DNA from: CAIVSN01 sp036171455
GTDB taxonomy: Bacteria; Patescibacteriota; Gracilibacteria; BD1-5; UBA2023
NCBI GenBank assembly: GCA_036171455.1
Contig: JAVHRB010000079.1
Location: 1 to 29,859 of the forward strand
Direction: 5' to 3'
DNA length: 29,859 bases
The notes under the pieces are model-generated. The model made no database searches and was not told the origin of the DNA. It saw nothing but the letters and a program-made list of their open reading frames with translations. Positions 1 to 10,120 of the stretch are shown here, one piece after another. Every line of letters begins with the position of its first letter. The stretch's first letter is position 1. A program made the translations under genes and the position numbers.

Positions 1-23
1 CGAAATCACAAAGCGGTAGCCCA

Positions 24-41
24 CGCAGCAAGCTGACGGGG
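24..41. repeat. Short palindromic repeat, copy at left end of window
   Basis: The 18-base word CGCAGCAAGCTGACGGGG is repeated exactly near the right end of the window at 29821-29838. Its core CAGC-AA-GCTG is a small hairpin whose stem is lengthened by flanking C and G runs (CCC upstream, GGGG here) with a bulged A. It lies between genes and is probably a REP-like element of this genome. Its role is unknown. Confidence 0.5.
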
Positions 42-71
42 AAAAGAGATTATACAATATCTCTGTGAAAT

Positions 72-158
72 GATGAAATCCAAAGTTCATTTCTGACACG
101 AGCGCGAAGCGTACTGTAAATACGTTGAACGAGGAAGAGAAATGGAAATGGAATTCAT
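72..158 (+). repeat. Dispersed structured intergenic repeat, copy A
   Basis: This is the most diverged of four copies of a repeat of about 90-95 bases (others at 9942-10034 inverted, 11676-11770, 14303-14396). It begins GATGAAATCC and shares the TACGTTGAACGAGGA segment. An outer stem CATTTCT/AGAAATG and an inner stem AGCGTA/TACGTT can be drawn. It sits directly beyond the 3' end of the zinc-ribbon gene, as copies C and D sit beyond minus-strand gene ends. Confidence 0.65.
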
Positions 159-161
159 ACT

Positions 162-407
162 TTACAGAAGTTTCTCCCGCTTTTTGGAATAGTGCTCCTT
201 GATGGAAACTTCCGTTCCTGTAGCGATATTTTCGCCTTGGCAAACCGTGCAGCGGTATTTGGCAAGGTCTTCGTTCAGGACTTCGGCCGGAACAATTTTG
301 GCGCAGGATCGACAATAGTGGACGATTTCTCCGCGTTCCGTATCGAAGTATTCGCGTTTTTTACCAAAACTGGCGACATTAACGAGATCATTATAAGTAG
401 AAGTCAT
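162..407 (-). CDS. Small zinc-ribbon protein
   Basis: This 81-aa protein has two CxxC pairs, C32-RS-C35 and C53-TV-C56, about 17 residues apart, which is the usual layout of a four-cysteine zinc ribbon. The tail is strongly basic (KKREK). There is no signal peptide or membrane segment, so it should be cytoplasmic. The start is ATG and the stop TAA, with no in-frame TGA. It follows dnaJ on the same strand after 57 bases with no visible terminator between, so the two may be co-transcribed. No named family is recognised. A nucleic-acid or protein-binding adaptor is plausible from the fold alone, but that is inference. Confidence 0.7.
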   Translation of the reverse strand: MTSTYNDLVNVASFGKKREYFDTERGEIVHYCRSCAKIVPAEVLNEDLAKYRCTVCQGENIATGTEVSIKEHYSKKREKLL

Positions 408-464
408 GCTGCGAAAAAAATATAATGGAAATTATACGAAAAAAATGGAAAAAACCGAGAAAAA

Positions 465-1586
465 TTATCCGAAAAGTTTTCCGAAGAATCCTTTTGAGTC
501 GTACGTATCGAGTTTTTTCTCTTTGGCAATAGCTTCGTAGAGTTCCCGTTCCTTCTTGGTAAGCTTTTTTGGGATTTCCAAAGCAATACGTACAATCATA
601 TTTCCCCGGATTCCGGATTTGGTAGAAATATTCGGAAATCCTTCGTGTCAGAAAATAAGCTGAGAATTGGGATCCGTACCGGGTTTTACGTCAATTTCCC
701 GCTTTCCGATTATCGGTATTTCGATTTCGCGTTTGGTTCCGAGGATAAATTCTACGGGGTCAAATTGGACAGTACAAATAAGATTGTGCTCATCACGGGC
801 AAGGTTTTCAAATTCGGACGGCACGCGGAAATGCACAAAGAGGTCACCTGAACCATCGATTCCTTCATGCCCTTCATCGCGGAGCTTGATGGTCATTTCA
901 TCATCGATTCCTGCGGGAACATCAATGGTTCGGGTTCGTTTCTGGTTTACATATTTTTTACCTTTGCAGGCAGAGCAGGCTTCTCGAATAATTTTTCCAG
1001 TTCCGCTACAGCGGTCGCAAGAAGTAGCCTGTTCCATTACTCCAAACATCGTCTGGACGCGGCGGCGAACTTTTCCCGATCCTCCGCAATCTGGACAGGA
1101 AGCGATGGAATCTTTGGATTTTGCTCCGCTCCCCTTACAATCAGAACATATCACTTTTTTCGTGAACGCGATTTCCTTTTTTATACCAAGATATGATTCT
1201 TCGAACGTAATATTGAGTTCGAGTTCAATATCTTCTCCGACTTCCCGGCGACGGCCTCCAGTATTGGTATTACCAAAACCTCCACCACCATTGAAAAAGG
1301 TCTCAAAAATATCGCCCATGTTGAACTCCGCGCCAAAACCTTGTCCTCAGAAACCTCATTGCCCCATGCTTTCGGACGTTCCGAACCGGTCATAGTGCGC
1401 TTTTTTTTGCTCGTCGGAAAGCGTGGCGTACGCTTCGTTGATTTTTTTGAATTCCGCTTCTTTGGATTTGTCGCCCTGATGGCGATCAGGGTGGTGTTCC
1501 ATAGCCTTTTTCCGATAGGCTTTTTTGATTTCTTCGGACGTCGCATTGCGTTCTACTCCGAGAATGTTGTAGTATTCGTGTGACAT
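465..1586 (-). CDS. dnaJ: Molecular chaperone DnaJ (Hsp40), with three in-frame UGA glycine codons
   Basis: DnaJ stimulates the ATPase of DnaK and passes unfolded substrates to it. The 373-aa length is normal for the family. Visible parts are the J domain (residues 1-70, HPD at 32-34), a G/F-rich linker (about 73-110), and a cysteine-rich zinc domain with four CxxC pairs at 147/150, 164/167, 190/193 and 204/207. The fourth repeat is degenerate, CSACKGKK instead of CxxCxGxG. A C-terminal substrate domain follows. TGA codons at residues 77, 80 and 313 read as glycine; the first two give GGFGGQGFG in the G/F region, and the third gives FGHEGFPN. Under the standard code the gene would look like three pieces. 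ATG start, TAA stop, no Shine-Dalgarno. dnaK and grpE are not in the window. Confidence 0.96.
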
Positions 1587-1612
1587 GGTAGCGTTAAAAA
1601 ATTCAAAATCAG

Positions 1613-1640
1613 ATTATAAAAATAATTATCAAAAAAACAA
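1613..1640 (-). promoter_or_regulatory. Promoter of dnaJ
   Basis: On the minus strand TTGTTT (1635-1640) and TATAAT (1613-1618) are 16 bases apart, about 26 bases before the dnaJ ATG. The first base of the -35 box touches the hairpin described at 1633-1662. Confidence 0.55.
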
Positions 1641-1662
1641 GCACCCAAATAGGGAAAGTGCA
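1633..1662 (-). terminator. Terminator-like hairpin of the kinase-like gene, possibly a CIRCE-like site for dnaJ
   Basis: On the minus strand GCAC...GTGC arms are followed by TTGTTTTTTT, which fits an intrinsic terminator for the gene ending at 1679. The same arms read AGCAC-N13-GTGCA on the plus strand. That is the arm spacing of the HrcA operator CIRCE, and it lies at the dnaJ promoter. The sequence alone does not separate the two readings. Confidence 0.5.
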
Positions 1663-1678
1663 AGATTTTAGGAAAAAT

Positions 1679-2317
1679 TTATTTGCCTCGGCTCAATTCG
1701 AAATCCACCATTTGGGAAATATCCGCTCCGAGATCCGTTACGGTCAAATGGAGTGAACCGTTTTCGACTTGAGTAACACTCACGTTGTCTTGGGTGAGCT
1801 GATATCCTTGTTTGAATTCCCGACCGACGATGGGGATTTCTGCATCCCGCAACGCATTTTTCAAAGTGTCTTCTACGGCTAGGCGCTCGAATTCGTCGAG
1901 ATATGCTTCATTAAACACCTGACCCAGGCTGGTTCCTCGAACGTAGGGAACTTTGGATATCAGTCTCGGATTGATTTGATTCATAGTCGTTCCATAGAAA
2001 ATTTCAGCTTCCGTGAGTTCCAATATATTGACAACGATATTTTCAATCCGCTCTCCGCACAAAGAAAATCCACGGCCGGTTTCCGATATATGCCCCCGTT
2101 TTTTCCCAACCCCAAGTGCGTACTGGCTCTGGATCCGGTGATACTCCAAAAGCGTTTCCGGAGAAATTTTTGAATTATTGCAGTTGTAGATCTTGTAAAC
2201 TGACCTTTCCTTCCGATCAAGCCACACTCGGCTGTCGATTCCGGAACCGATCATTCGGAAATCGTCGCTTTTGCCGGTGGATTCGAGAAAGTGAATAAAG
2301 GAACCGAAGTCGGACAT
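1679..2317 (-). CDS. Putative divergent protein-kinase-like / phosphotransferase-fold protein
   Basis: This 212-aa protein has a segment GSGIDSRVWLDRKERSVYKIY near its N-terminus. It resembles the glycine-rich loop and ATP-binding lysine of kinase-like phosphotransferases. Near the C-terminus QDNVSV is followed by VTDLGADIS, which resembles a degenerate catalytic loop and metal-binding DxG motif. This is a pattern match by eye, not an established family call. The frame stays open upstream to about 2656, but that part overlaps the divergent gene and contains its promoter, so ATG at 2315-2317 is preferred. Stop TAA; no in-frame TGA. Confidence 0.6.
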   Translation of the reverse strand: MSDFGSFIHFLESTGKSDDFRMIGSGIDSRVWLDRKERSVYKIYNCNNSKISPETLLEYHRIQSQYALGVGKKRGHISETGRGFSLCGERIENIVVNILELTEAEIFYGTTMNQINPRLISKVPYVRGTSLGQVFNEAYLDEFERLAVEDTLKNALRDAEIPIVGREFKQGYQLTQDNVSVTQVENGSLHLTVTDLGADISQMVDFELSRGK

Positions 2318-2343
2318 ATGGAAAACAGTGAGGATATTTCCGT

Positions 2344-2370
2344 AGTATAGAGAGTTTGACAAGTGGTCAA
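2344..2370 (-). promoter_or_regulatory. Promoter of the kinase-like gene
   Basis: On the minus strand TTGACC (2365-2370) and TATACT (2344-2349) are 15 bases apart, slightly short spacing, 26 bases before the ATG at 2317. Confidence 0.45.
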
Positions 2371-2414
2371 ATTTATTTTTTGTAAAAAATTTATGCCGGT
2401 TCGAGGGAAGTAAA

Positions 2415-2442
2415 TTGAAATATGCAATTTTCTCCGTATCTT
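2415..2442 (+). promoter_or_regulatory. Promoter of the nucleotidyltransferase-like gene
   Basis: TTGAAA (2415-2420) and TATCTT (2437-2442) are 16 bases apart, 17 bases before the ATG at 2460. The TTG at 2415 could be mistaken for an upstream start codon; it fits better as the -35 box. Confidence 0.5.
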
Positions 2443-2459
2443 GGGAATCAATACAACAT

Positions 2460-3158
2460 ATGTCCGATACCTTACAACGGTTTCTCAAAATAAAACCCTC
2501 GCCCTCGGTCTCCGAAATCCAACTTTTTGAACGAGCACAAAAATATCTCCGAATGATATCTTGGATTCCCGGTCTCCGAATAGTCGCCGTCTGCAACAGC
2601 CTCTCGATGTACGCGGCGGATTCGGATTCGGATATCGACATATTCGTGGTAACCAATCCTCGGCGGATGTGGCTGGTACGGATCCTGATGACGGCGATAT
2701 TCCAAATCCTCGGGGTACGCCGTCATGGAAAACACGTAGCCGGACGGTTCTGCCTTTCGTTTTTCTGTACGGTGGAAGCGATGGATTTCGGGAAAATCGC
2801 GATTGAGGACGACGTGTATCTGAAGGCTTGGGTAAACCATTTGAAACCGATCGTCGATATTGGAGACTGTTATGAGGAATTCATTGCGGAAAATGCGGGA
2901 TGGATGGATATTTTTTCAGATGCCAATGGGAAAAACACAAGGTTCCGAAGTATCGAAAAACCCCTCCGGAAGGAGCGGTTGGGGTGGTTATGGGATTCGT
3001 TGGATTCGTTGTTACGAATGGTATTCGAGCCAGTTACGCTGCGGGAATTCGAACGACTCGGGAAGCCTTGGGGGGTAATCGTATCGGGAGATATGCTGAA
3101 GTTTCATCCAGGGGATCGGAGGAGGGAGGTACGGGATAATTTTCTCTGAAAAAACTAG
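2460..3158 (+). CDS. Nucleotidyltransferase-domain protein
   Basis: This 232-aa protein carries the nucleotidyltransferase-fold signature: a serine-containing turn (CNSLSMYAA, in place of the usual GS) followed by DSDSDIDIFVVT, where the acidic pair would bind the catalytic metal. After it comes a stretch beginning RRMWLVRILM. CPR genomes contain many proteins of this pattern, with the acidic motif followed by an RLWLTR-like helix, usually annotated only as nucleotidyltransferase-like. The substrate is unknown. A TGA at 3147-3149 is read as glycine, so the protein ends NFLGKN before TAG at 3156-3158. Its stop lies within the stop of the convergent gene (shared CTAG). Start at ATG 2460. Confidence 0.75.
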
Positions 3159-5980
3159 ATTTTCAAGATTTTTTCCGTTTTCCTTTCTATTGGCATGGCG
3201 ATATCTTCTTCACAGATAACCACAACATCAATTCCCATCCTCATTAACTGGTCACGAAAAGATGTATCAGTATCCAATACGGATTGCCACCAATTCTTTT
3301 CTTCTGATTTTTTGGTAACGATGGCAAATTCTCGAGTTTGCTCGTCAAAATTCACTTTCGGCCGTTTTTCGGCCGTATCGACCAAAGCTCAGAAAAGATC
3401 CTTGAGGATTTCACTTTTTTTTGCAGCATCCTTGTCCTGGAATTCCGTATAAAATTTTTGGGTCAGTTCTCATTTCGAATCGAGATATCCCTGTTTTTTC
3501 AAATCGAATTCCAATTCAAGATTATCTTTCTTCATCAATGCCGATGCGCCGGCAGCAGAGCCGATAAGTAATCCGGCAACTATAGCCAATCTTCATTTTT
3601 TCGGCATTTTTTCAGCCGCTTTCATTAGGACCTTCGACATTTGACTATACATGGCCGGGGCCGCTTTGGAAAGGTGCATCGCACCACGAGACATATATCC
3701 CACAGATTTCGCGATATCGATCGGATGCATGAAAGCGGTTTTCGCAACAGTTCTCGCGGCTCATTTTATATCGCCGTGCCGGAATACCTGCACCGCGGCT
3801 TCATTGATTCATCCTGCTATCCTCATTCCTTCGAACGTAATGATGGTCATTCCCAATGCGGCTACTCCGGCATCCGTTAGGGTAGGGAGCTTACCGTTCT
3901 TCAAATCCTCAAAATTTACCCCGACATTTTTGATGAGCTGCCATCCTCCTACAATCGGAACCAACACAGTTTTAAGGGAATCGACGACTTCGCTCGAACT
4001 CGCGTCACTACTTACCGCATGGGACATCGTCACGACGAATGCGCCGGCTGGCAAAATGGATCCAAGTCATCGGATACCTTCTGGAAATTCTGCCAATAAT
4101 TTTCGGAGAGCTTGGAAATTTTTTACGTCGTTCACGTCTTCTAAATGGAGTAGTACCGTATCTCCTTGACGAATAAGTTTCATGGTATTTACATAATCGC
4201 GAAGCCGATTGAGCTTTTCGATTCCTCATTTGTCAGAACTGACCAAAAGATTTTGGAACCAACGGACATTGTCCATATCCCTCAGGTATTTCTGTATCAC
4301 CCCATCGCCAGTCCCGAAAAACATCCTCATGTTATTGATTTTCAGATCCCGTGCCGGAGGAGCTCCCACGATATCCTTGAGGGCCGTTTGAAAATTCGAT
4401 GACTGCTTGATTTTGGATATTTGCGCGACATTCAAAACTTTAGAAAGTTCAGGATGTGCCAGGAATTTTGCCTGATCGTATTTTACTTCGTCGAGAACAG
4501 CGATGATTTTCCAGTTCTTCGTCATGGTATCCATCCCGGTTTTCAATTCATCGATAATTTTGGACATCCCTTGGGTATTGGGATTGTTCGGAAGCGCGGC
4601 AAATTTCTGATTTATCAGTTCGAATTCCTTGAAGACCGATTGGTAATCCCCACCGATACCAGTTAGTCAACCGAGCACTGGAAATCCGTTGGCACCGCTT
4701 GCGGTATCAGCCCCAATGGCTATCCCAAGTTTTGCTATGTTCGAGATGATTCATGAGGTAACGGCCCAAAAGATTCCTAGCGGTCGGTATAATTCGAGCT
4801 GTACCAAGGACATTTCTTTTTCTTTTCCTGATCAAGAAATCGGAGAATATTTGGAAATCAAGGCATGGATTCCTTCGATGGTCATTGTCATTGGAGGAAG
4901 TCCAAGGCCATAAAATGTGAGTCCCACCGCCGTTTTTGAACCGCTCGCAACAGCCTCATATGCGATATGTTTCAACGGAACGATTCCGGAAAAAGCAATT
5001 TTCCACATAAGTTCGGTCGCTCCAGTCGAAACAGTTCCGAGAATTTGGGCAAGATTTTCAATAGTAATCTTGCCTTTCTCCTGAATCTGCTTGGCAATCT
5101 TTTGAAGTTCCTCCGGTCTCAGATTCGAAGAAGCCACGATTCCTCGGATTTTTTTGATTTTGTCTTCCGAAAGCTTTGCTCCTCCGAAATAGGTCTTTGA
5201 AAGATCATCAGCAATACCATCCGCCATTTTTATGGTCAATTTTTCCAATTCTTTCGGGGTCATGTTCCGGAACGATTCGATGGCGGTTTCAGTTCTTCCT
5301 AAAGCCGCCTGAGCCGTAGCCGTACCTGCCGCAACCACACCGGTAACCTGGGTTTGTGCACCTTCCACCACCTCCGACCACTTCATTCCCCCGGTTAAAA
5401 ATTTCCAAAAATTCATGATTACGGCAAAAATTCCCGCGATTCCCTGGGTTTTGAGAGGTTCCAGCATTTTTTCAAACGCTTTGGCTCCGCTGTATTTCAT
5501 GACTTTTTGTCCGGCATCGTTCACGGTTTCTTCGACGTCCGCCGCTAATTTTTTCAATTCTGTCACGTTTCCGGTCCGAGCGGCTTCAACGACCTGGCCT
5601 CCGATTTCCTGACTCTTGGCGATAGTACTCCGCGCTACGTCTTCGAGCTTGGCTGTACCGGTTTTCAGTGCAGTTTCGGCATCCTGGAGAATCTTTTTTT
5701 GTTCCGGAGAAATCTCGGAACGCAACTTCGTCCAAGCGTCTTTCGTGCCGTCAACCGCCTGTTCCGATTTTGAAACCAGCGTTGCGGAAAGCTTATCCGC
5801 AAGCTTTTGGAATTTTTCTCGTTCCTCCTTGGTTACCGCGCTTTCGGCACGTTTTTTGAGCGCGTCGAGAATCCTTTCGGGATCGAGTGCCGGATGCTCA
5901 TGATTTTCGGTAAGATTGAGGCTTCCCGGCTTGAGCGGAAGGTTTTCTGCGGGAGTCGATGTTTCTGGAGAGGAATTCAT
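3155..5980 (-). CDS. Large helical protein of unknown function (about 941 aa, ten in-frame UGA)
   Basis: One minus-strand frame runs from ATG at 5980 to TAG at 3155. It is continuous only if TGA at 4832, 4751, 4667, 4226, 4067, 3809, 3761, 3593, 3470 and 3389 (lower coordinates) is glycine. The N-terminus is Ser/Thr/Pro-rich (MNSSPETSTPAEN), followed by long charged helical stretches rich in Lys, Glu and Ala. Three or so hydrophobic segments follow: one around FAVIMNFWKFL, one around FYGLGLPP, and one near the C-terminus (RLAIVAGLLIGSAAGASALM). There is no clear signal peptide. No family is recognised. It lies directly downstream of an even larger protein of similar character but is separated from it by a terminator, so it probably has its own promoter. 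A structural or surface role is a guess. Confidence 0.8.
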
Positions 5981-6033
5981 AGGGAAATTCGTAATAACTG
6001 CCTCCGATTTTACCGTATTTTGAAGCAATATGC

Positions 6034-6063
6034 AAAAAAACCGCCCGGATTTCGGGCGGTTTT
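6034..6063 (-). terminator. Intrinsic terminator after the 1263-aa gene
   Basis: A 7-bp GC stem CCGCCCG/CGGGCGG with loop GATTT is flanked by seven A on the left and four T on the right. On the minus strand the stem is followed by TTTTTTT. It lies 15 bases beyond the TAA at 6078. Confidence 0.9.
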
Positions 6064-6077
6064 GGTACCATATGATT

Positions 6078-9000
6078 TTATTTTACCTGATCGAGATATT
6101 CTCCCGTGGCAGTTCCGACTCGTTTCAAAGCATCTCCCGTCTTTTGAACCGCGGTTTCCGCTCCTTCCGCAATGGCTTCTCTCGCGGGTTTCGTCTTCCG
6201 ATCTACTGCTCCTACCAACGGTGCCAAGTAGCTTGGATCCGGTTCCCGATCCTTTCCGACCTGACCAGCCGTAGATTTTACGACCGTTGCAGCGAGTCAT
6301 AAAGATTTTTTCGTCAAACCCAAAGCTTCCGGTGCTTCGATAATAGCCGTTCCAAGCCAACCGAGATAGATCCATTGGAAATAATTCTTTACGAACTCGG
6401 AATTATTATGATATTGGTTGATCATATCCTCTGTTCCATGTATATCGTCCGAGTGATTGGCATATACTTCCCCTACCGATACTAATCCTACCGTTGCGAG
6501 CGTACCTACAGAAGGTGCCCAAGCACTACCCGGCATCCAATTGGAATGTCCCCCGTGACCGTGGAATATCAGATTTCCATCGGATGAACGCCCCGTAAAC
6601 AACGTCCGGAAGACTTCGGCCTTCTTAATACCGGGAAGATGCAGTGAATGTTTCAATTCCCCCACCATGTGCCCAACAGTATTATCCCAAAGGTATTTCG
6701 GAATTTTCTTGAGCGTTTCCGCACTGAAGAAATCCTTGATTTTCGAATCTTTTATCTTGCTCAGTACCGGGTTATCCAAGGAAAGGGGATTCTTGAATTG
6801 CCGATTGAACAATCCAGAAGCTTCTTTTCCAAAAATCGCATTCAGCAGTGTATCGATTTCATTCTCACTCAATGCCGCAAGCTCTGCTTCAGACATTTTA
6901 GCAAAACCTCCGTTCGATTTCTTTTCCAATATAAATTCTCCAGCGTCATCTTTGGCGACTCGGTATGTTTTATCTCCGATGGTGATTTCTTTTTTCGCAA
7001 CCTTGTCGAGGGTAGTGTTAAAATCCTTGGCAAGGGAGTTTTTCAGATGTTGTTCGGGGGTGAGCGAATTCTTTACTTGCGTCTTGAGTGCTTCAATACC
7101 GTCAGCGCCCTTTGAAAATTTTACCGGTTCACCAGTAGCAGTTTTGAAAACGTATTCGCCATTTTTGAGAGCAATAGTCGCGTCTCCTACGGTAATTTTT
7201 TCTCCTTCTTTGAGTTTGTTGAGTTTAGATTCGAGATTCTTGTAGAATTTTTCGAAAGTCGCTGCGGAAGCTGCCGTGGGAACTACGGTCGGTGACTCGA
7301 CGGGAGCCGTCGCTCATCCGGAACGTTCGGGAGCTGCAGGAGTGCCTTCTACGGGAGCGGCAGTCGTACCTGCAGAAGGTGACGAGGGTTGGGCTGCAAC
7401 GCCAGCTGTAGAATGAAACCTCCGGAAGGCCTCGTTTCTCATATTTACGAAATCTTGAATAGGCATGGCAGATTGGACCGACGGTTCCCCAACCGGTCCA
7501 ATTTCCAACGTTTCCTGACCAGAGCGTCCTGAGATTTTACGGATATTCCAAATTCTTCCGTCCGCTCCGATAAATGCCGATGCGACATCCGGCTGGGAGG
7601 TATTTATTGGTTTTCGCATTCTACGTAAATCGGTAGCGGTAATTTCCCTGGGAATCGTGAATTCCGGTTGAGTCCGCGAAACGGTTTCCGCAGCAGTCCG
7701 AACCGTACGTGTTTCGGCAGCCGTCGAAGCCGGTTCCATGGCCCGTACTTGGGCGATTTCGGTATTAGCCTCGGCAAGCGCGGCATTTGCTCCCCTGGTA
7801 TCTCAGACAGCTTGTCGCGTTTGTGCTTCATTCAATCTAGAAGCAGTCCGTCTCGCGAGTGCTTCGCGAGCCTTGCTATATGCTCCAGAAGTTCATCGGA
7901 TAGCCAAAGGAAGCAACGCCCAACCCAAATTGTTCTTGAGGGATTCTGCTAGGGAAACGTCGACTCCTTGGAACTGAGAACGAATCTGATCCGTGCTGAC
8001 TCCCAAAGCATAATTTCCCGCCATTTCCGTTGCAATAACTCATTTTGCTCATATTTTTGCAATTACTGATTCCAATCGTACCACCTTAAAAAGCATTCCT
8101 CCTACTAAAAATGTCCCAACGTTAATAGAACCTTCCTGAAGCAACTCTTTCCCCGAATAGATTTTTCCTTCCGCATACATGGTCGTGCCTGTTGTAATCG
8201 CACCACCAACGAGTGCTGATGCGGCGATGACCATGGGAACTCCAGCTTCAGCACCCAGACCAGTCGCGGTCAGTGCGGCTCCTCCGACCCCGAGGGCAAC
8301 AGCGGCCAACTGTATTCCCACCATTTTCAGCTTCTGCTTGTTTTGATCCTTGAGATTATACCAAGCGGCGGTTCCATACATATCCCGGAGTTGATCGAGA
8401 CTGCTCTTTTCCTGAGACGTCAAAATAGTTCGATCGACTTTTTCAATGGCAGCTGCCATATCCTTTTCGTATTTGGCAAATCCGTTTTCGATCACCCGAT
8501 CCCAAGCGCCCTTGATGGTCGGATTTCCCAGCGTTTCGCCGAGGGCTTCTTCAAACGTTTTTCCCTGTTTCATCTTCGCGTCCAGCATGTTTTTGATAAG
8601 CGTTTGGGTATTTCCGTCCAAACTCGCCATGAATTGGTCCTGAGTCGGAAGCATCGGAGCTTTAATTTTCGTACCAAGTGTATTCTTAAGCATAGCTTCG
8701 GCCGCTATCGGATCTCGATAGTGCTTGTTGCCGATTTTACTTTCCCCGCGGAGATACAAAGCGATGCTATTATTCATGTATCTCAAATATTCCGCATTCT
8801 GCAAAGCATAGGCATCGGATTTCCCTGCGACGTATTTGGCATGGAAATCTGCCATGGCATCGGCGAGTGCCTTGAGTGACACGTCGATAAGCTCCGCGTT
8901 CGCCTTTCGTTCCGCAGCATCGGAAAGCGAATCTGCCGCCTTGACCGCCAATTTCCATGCGGAATAGAGCTTGTCGAGATTTTTTTGGTCCTCGTGATAG

Positions 9001-9869
9001 GTATCCTTGGATTTTTCGGAAGTCGCCGGAGATGTTAATACCGGTGAAACGGTCGGTTTTTGCGGTGATTTCTTCAAATTATCTGGTGTTTCAGAAACGG
9101 TAGGCCTCATAGTTTCAGAAACTGATGGAGTTGCCGATATTCCCGCGATATCCTGGAGGGATTTGAGCGTTAGCGGTCCGAAAAATCCGTCGGCATCTCC
9201 TTTTTTTGAAACCACGGCGCCGGAACTCATCTTTTTCATCGCTTTTTGAAGCGTCGTGACATTGATTCCGCCTTTTTCGGCCAGTGCATCGCGGAGAGTT
9301 AAAGCTAAAGCTTTTTGTTTCTCGGAACCCCGGGAAAGTGATCTTGAAATTTCAGAAATCTCTTTTTCAAAAAGCTTCATTTTCCTTTTATTATAGGGAA
9401 GTTGGATATCATGAAAAATCTCATTCGACTCTGGTTTTATACTTGGTTGTGCAACAGTAGATGTGGTACTTTGTGTCAATTCTCCTTTGACAGCTCACGT
9501 TTCAACAGCAGTGGTCTCTGTTATTTTCGTAGTCTCTTGAGCTCGTGAAGTATCTAAAGCTTCCGCGATTCCGATATTATTCTCAATAATTTGAAATTTC
9601 CGTTCCCACTCAGTTCCAGCATTTCCCCCTTTCAATTTCCGCTCTTCAGCAATGAATTTGGCGATTCCCGCACGTACATTTCCATCCCCAAGATTAATAT
9701 TTCCGAGTTTGTACCACAGTCCTTCAATATGATTTTCACTATATACTGATCCCCAAGAATCAATTTGTGATTTCAACTGTTCACGAAGGGCCTTTTGCTC
9801 GGATTGAGTACCTTTTTGAGCAATAGTCGCGTCAGCATAGAGTTCCAGCATGTACGGGGAATTTTCCAT
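6078..9869 (-). CDS. Giant protein with a peptidoglycan-binding-like domain, function unknown (about 1263 aa, seven in-frame UGA)
   Basis: A single frame runs from ATG at 9869 to TAA at 6078 when TGA at 9495, 8049, 8040, 7893, 7803, 7314 and 6297 (lower coordinates) is glycine. Under the standard code it breaks into several pieces. Near residue 190, TTLQKAMKKM followed by GDADGFFGPLTLKSLQ matches the pattern of peptidoglycan-binding domain 1. Long charged helices follow, then a hydrophobic Gly/Ala region around residues 560-610 that could cross or enter a membrane. Next come a Thr/Pro/Ala-rich linker, two similar short modules (ITVGDATIALKNGEY and ITIGDKTYRVAKDDAGEF), and a C-terminal region with further hydrophobic stretches. 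No signal peptide is seen. The combination suggests an envelope-associated structural protein, but this is inference. Confidence 0.82.
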
Positions 9870-9941
9870 AAAAAATGTGTTATTTCTTCTAGCTTGCCAC
9901 AATTTTGCGCAGTTTGCAAAAAATGGGGGCAGAACCTCGGT

Positions 9942-10034
9942 AAAATGCGAACTTCTCATTTATTTCTGCGCTCCTGGTTCACCGTACGGAGATACGGTTC
10001 ACGGCGGTGCTCGAAATGAACTTCGAATTTCATC
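9942..10034 (-). repeat. Dispersed structured intergenic repeat, copy B (inverted)
   Basis: This is the reverse complement of the repeat seen at 72, 11676 and 14303, sharing GATGAAATTCGAAGTTCATTT and GAGCACCG. The inner hairpin is kept by paired changes: ACCGTA/TACGGT here against AACGTAC/GTACGTT in copies C and D. It lies between the giant gene and the methyltransferase terminator. Confidence 0.75.
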
Positions 10035-10075
10035 ATTTTTCCGCGGTTCTGGGAATATTGAGAAAATCTGGTCGT

Positions 10076-10101
10076 AAAAAAATCCCCGTTGCTGGGGATT
10101 T
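10076..10101 (-). terminator. Intrinsic terminator of the RNA methyltransferase gene
   Basis: The stem ATCCCC/GGGGAT with loop GTTGCT is followed on the minus strand by seven T. It lies about 20 bases beyond the TAG at 10121. Confidence 0.85.
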
Positions 10102-10120
10102 CATTTTTTATACTTTAACG

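Noticed and set aside
2399..2420. GGTTCGAGGG resembling a tRNA T-arm
   Set aside because: No matching acceptor, D or anticodon arms around it; it lies in the divergent promoter region.
2318..2656. Upstream extension of the kinase-like gene by 113 codons
   Set aside because: It would overlap the nucleotidyltransferase start and its promoter and begins far upstream without motif support. The ATG at 2317 follows a reasonable promoter.
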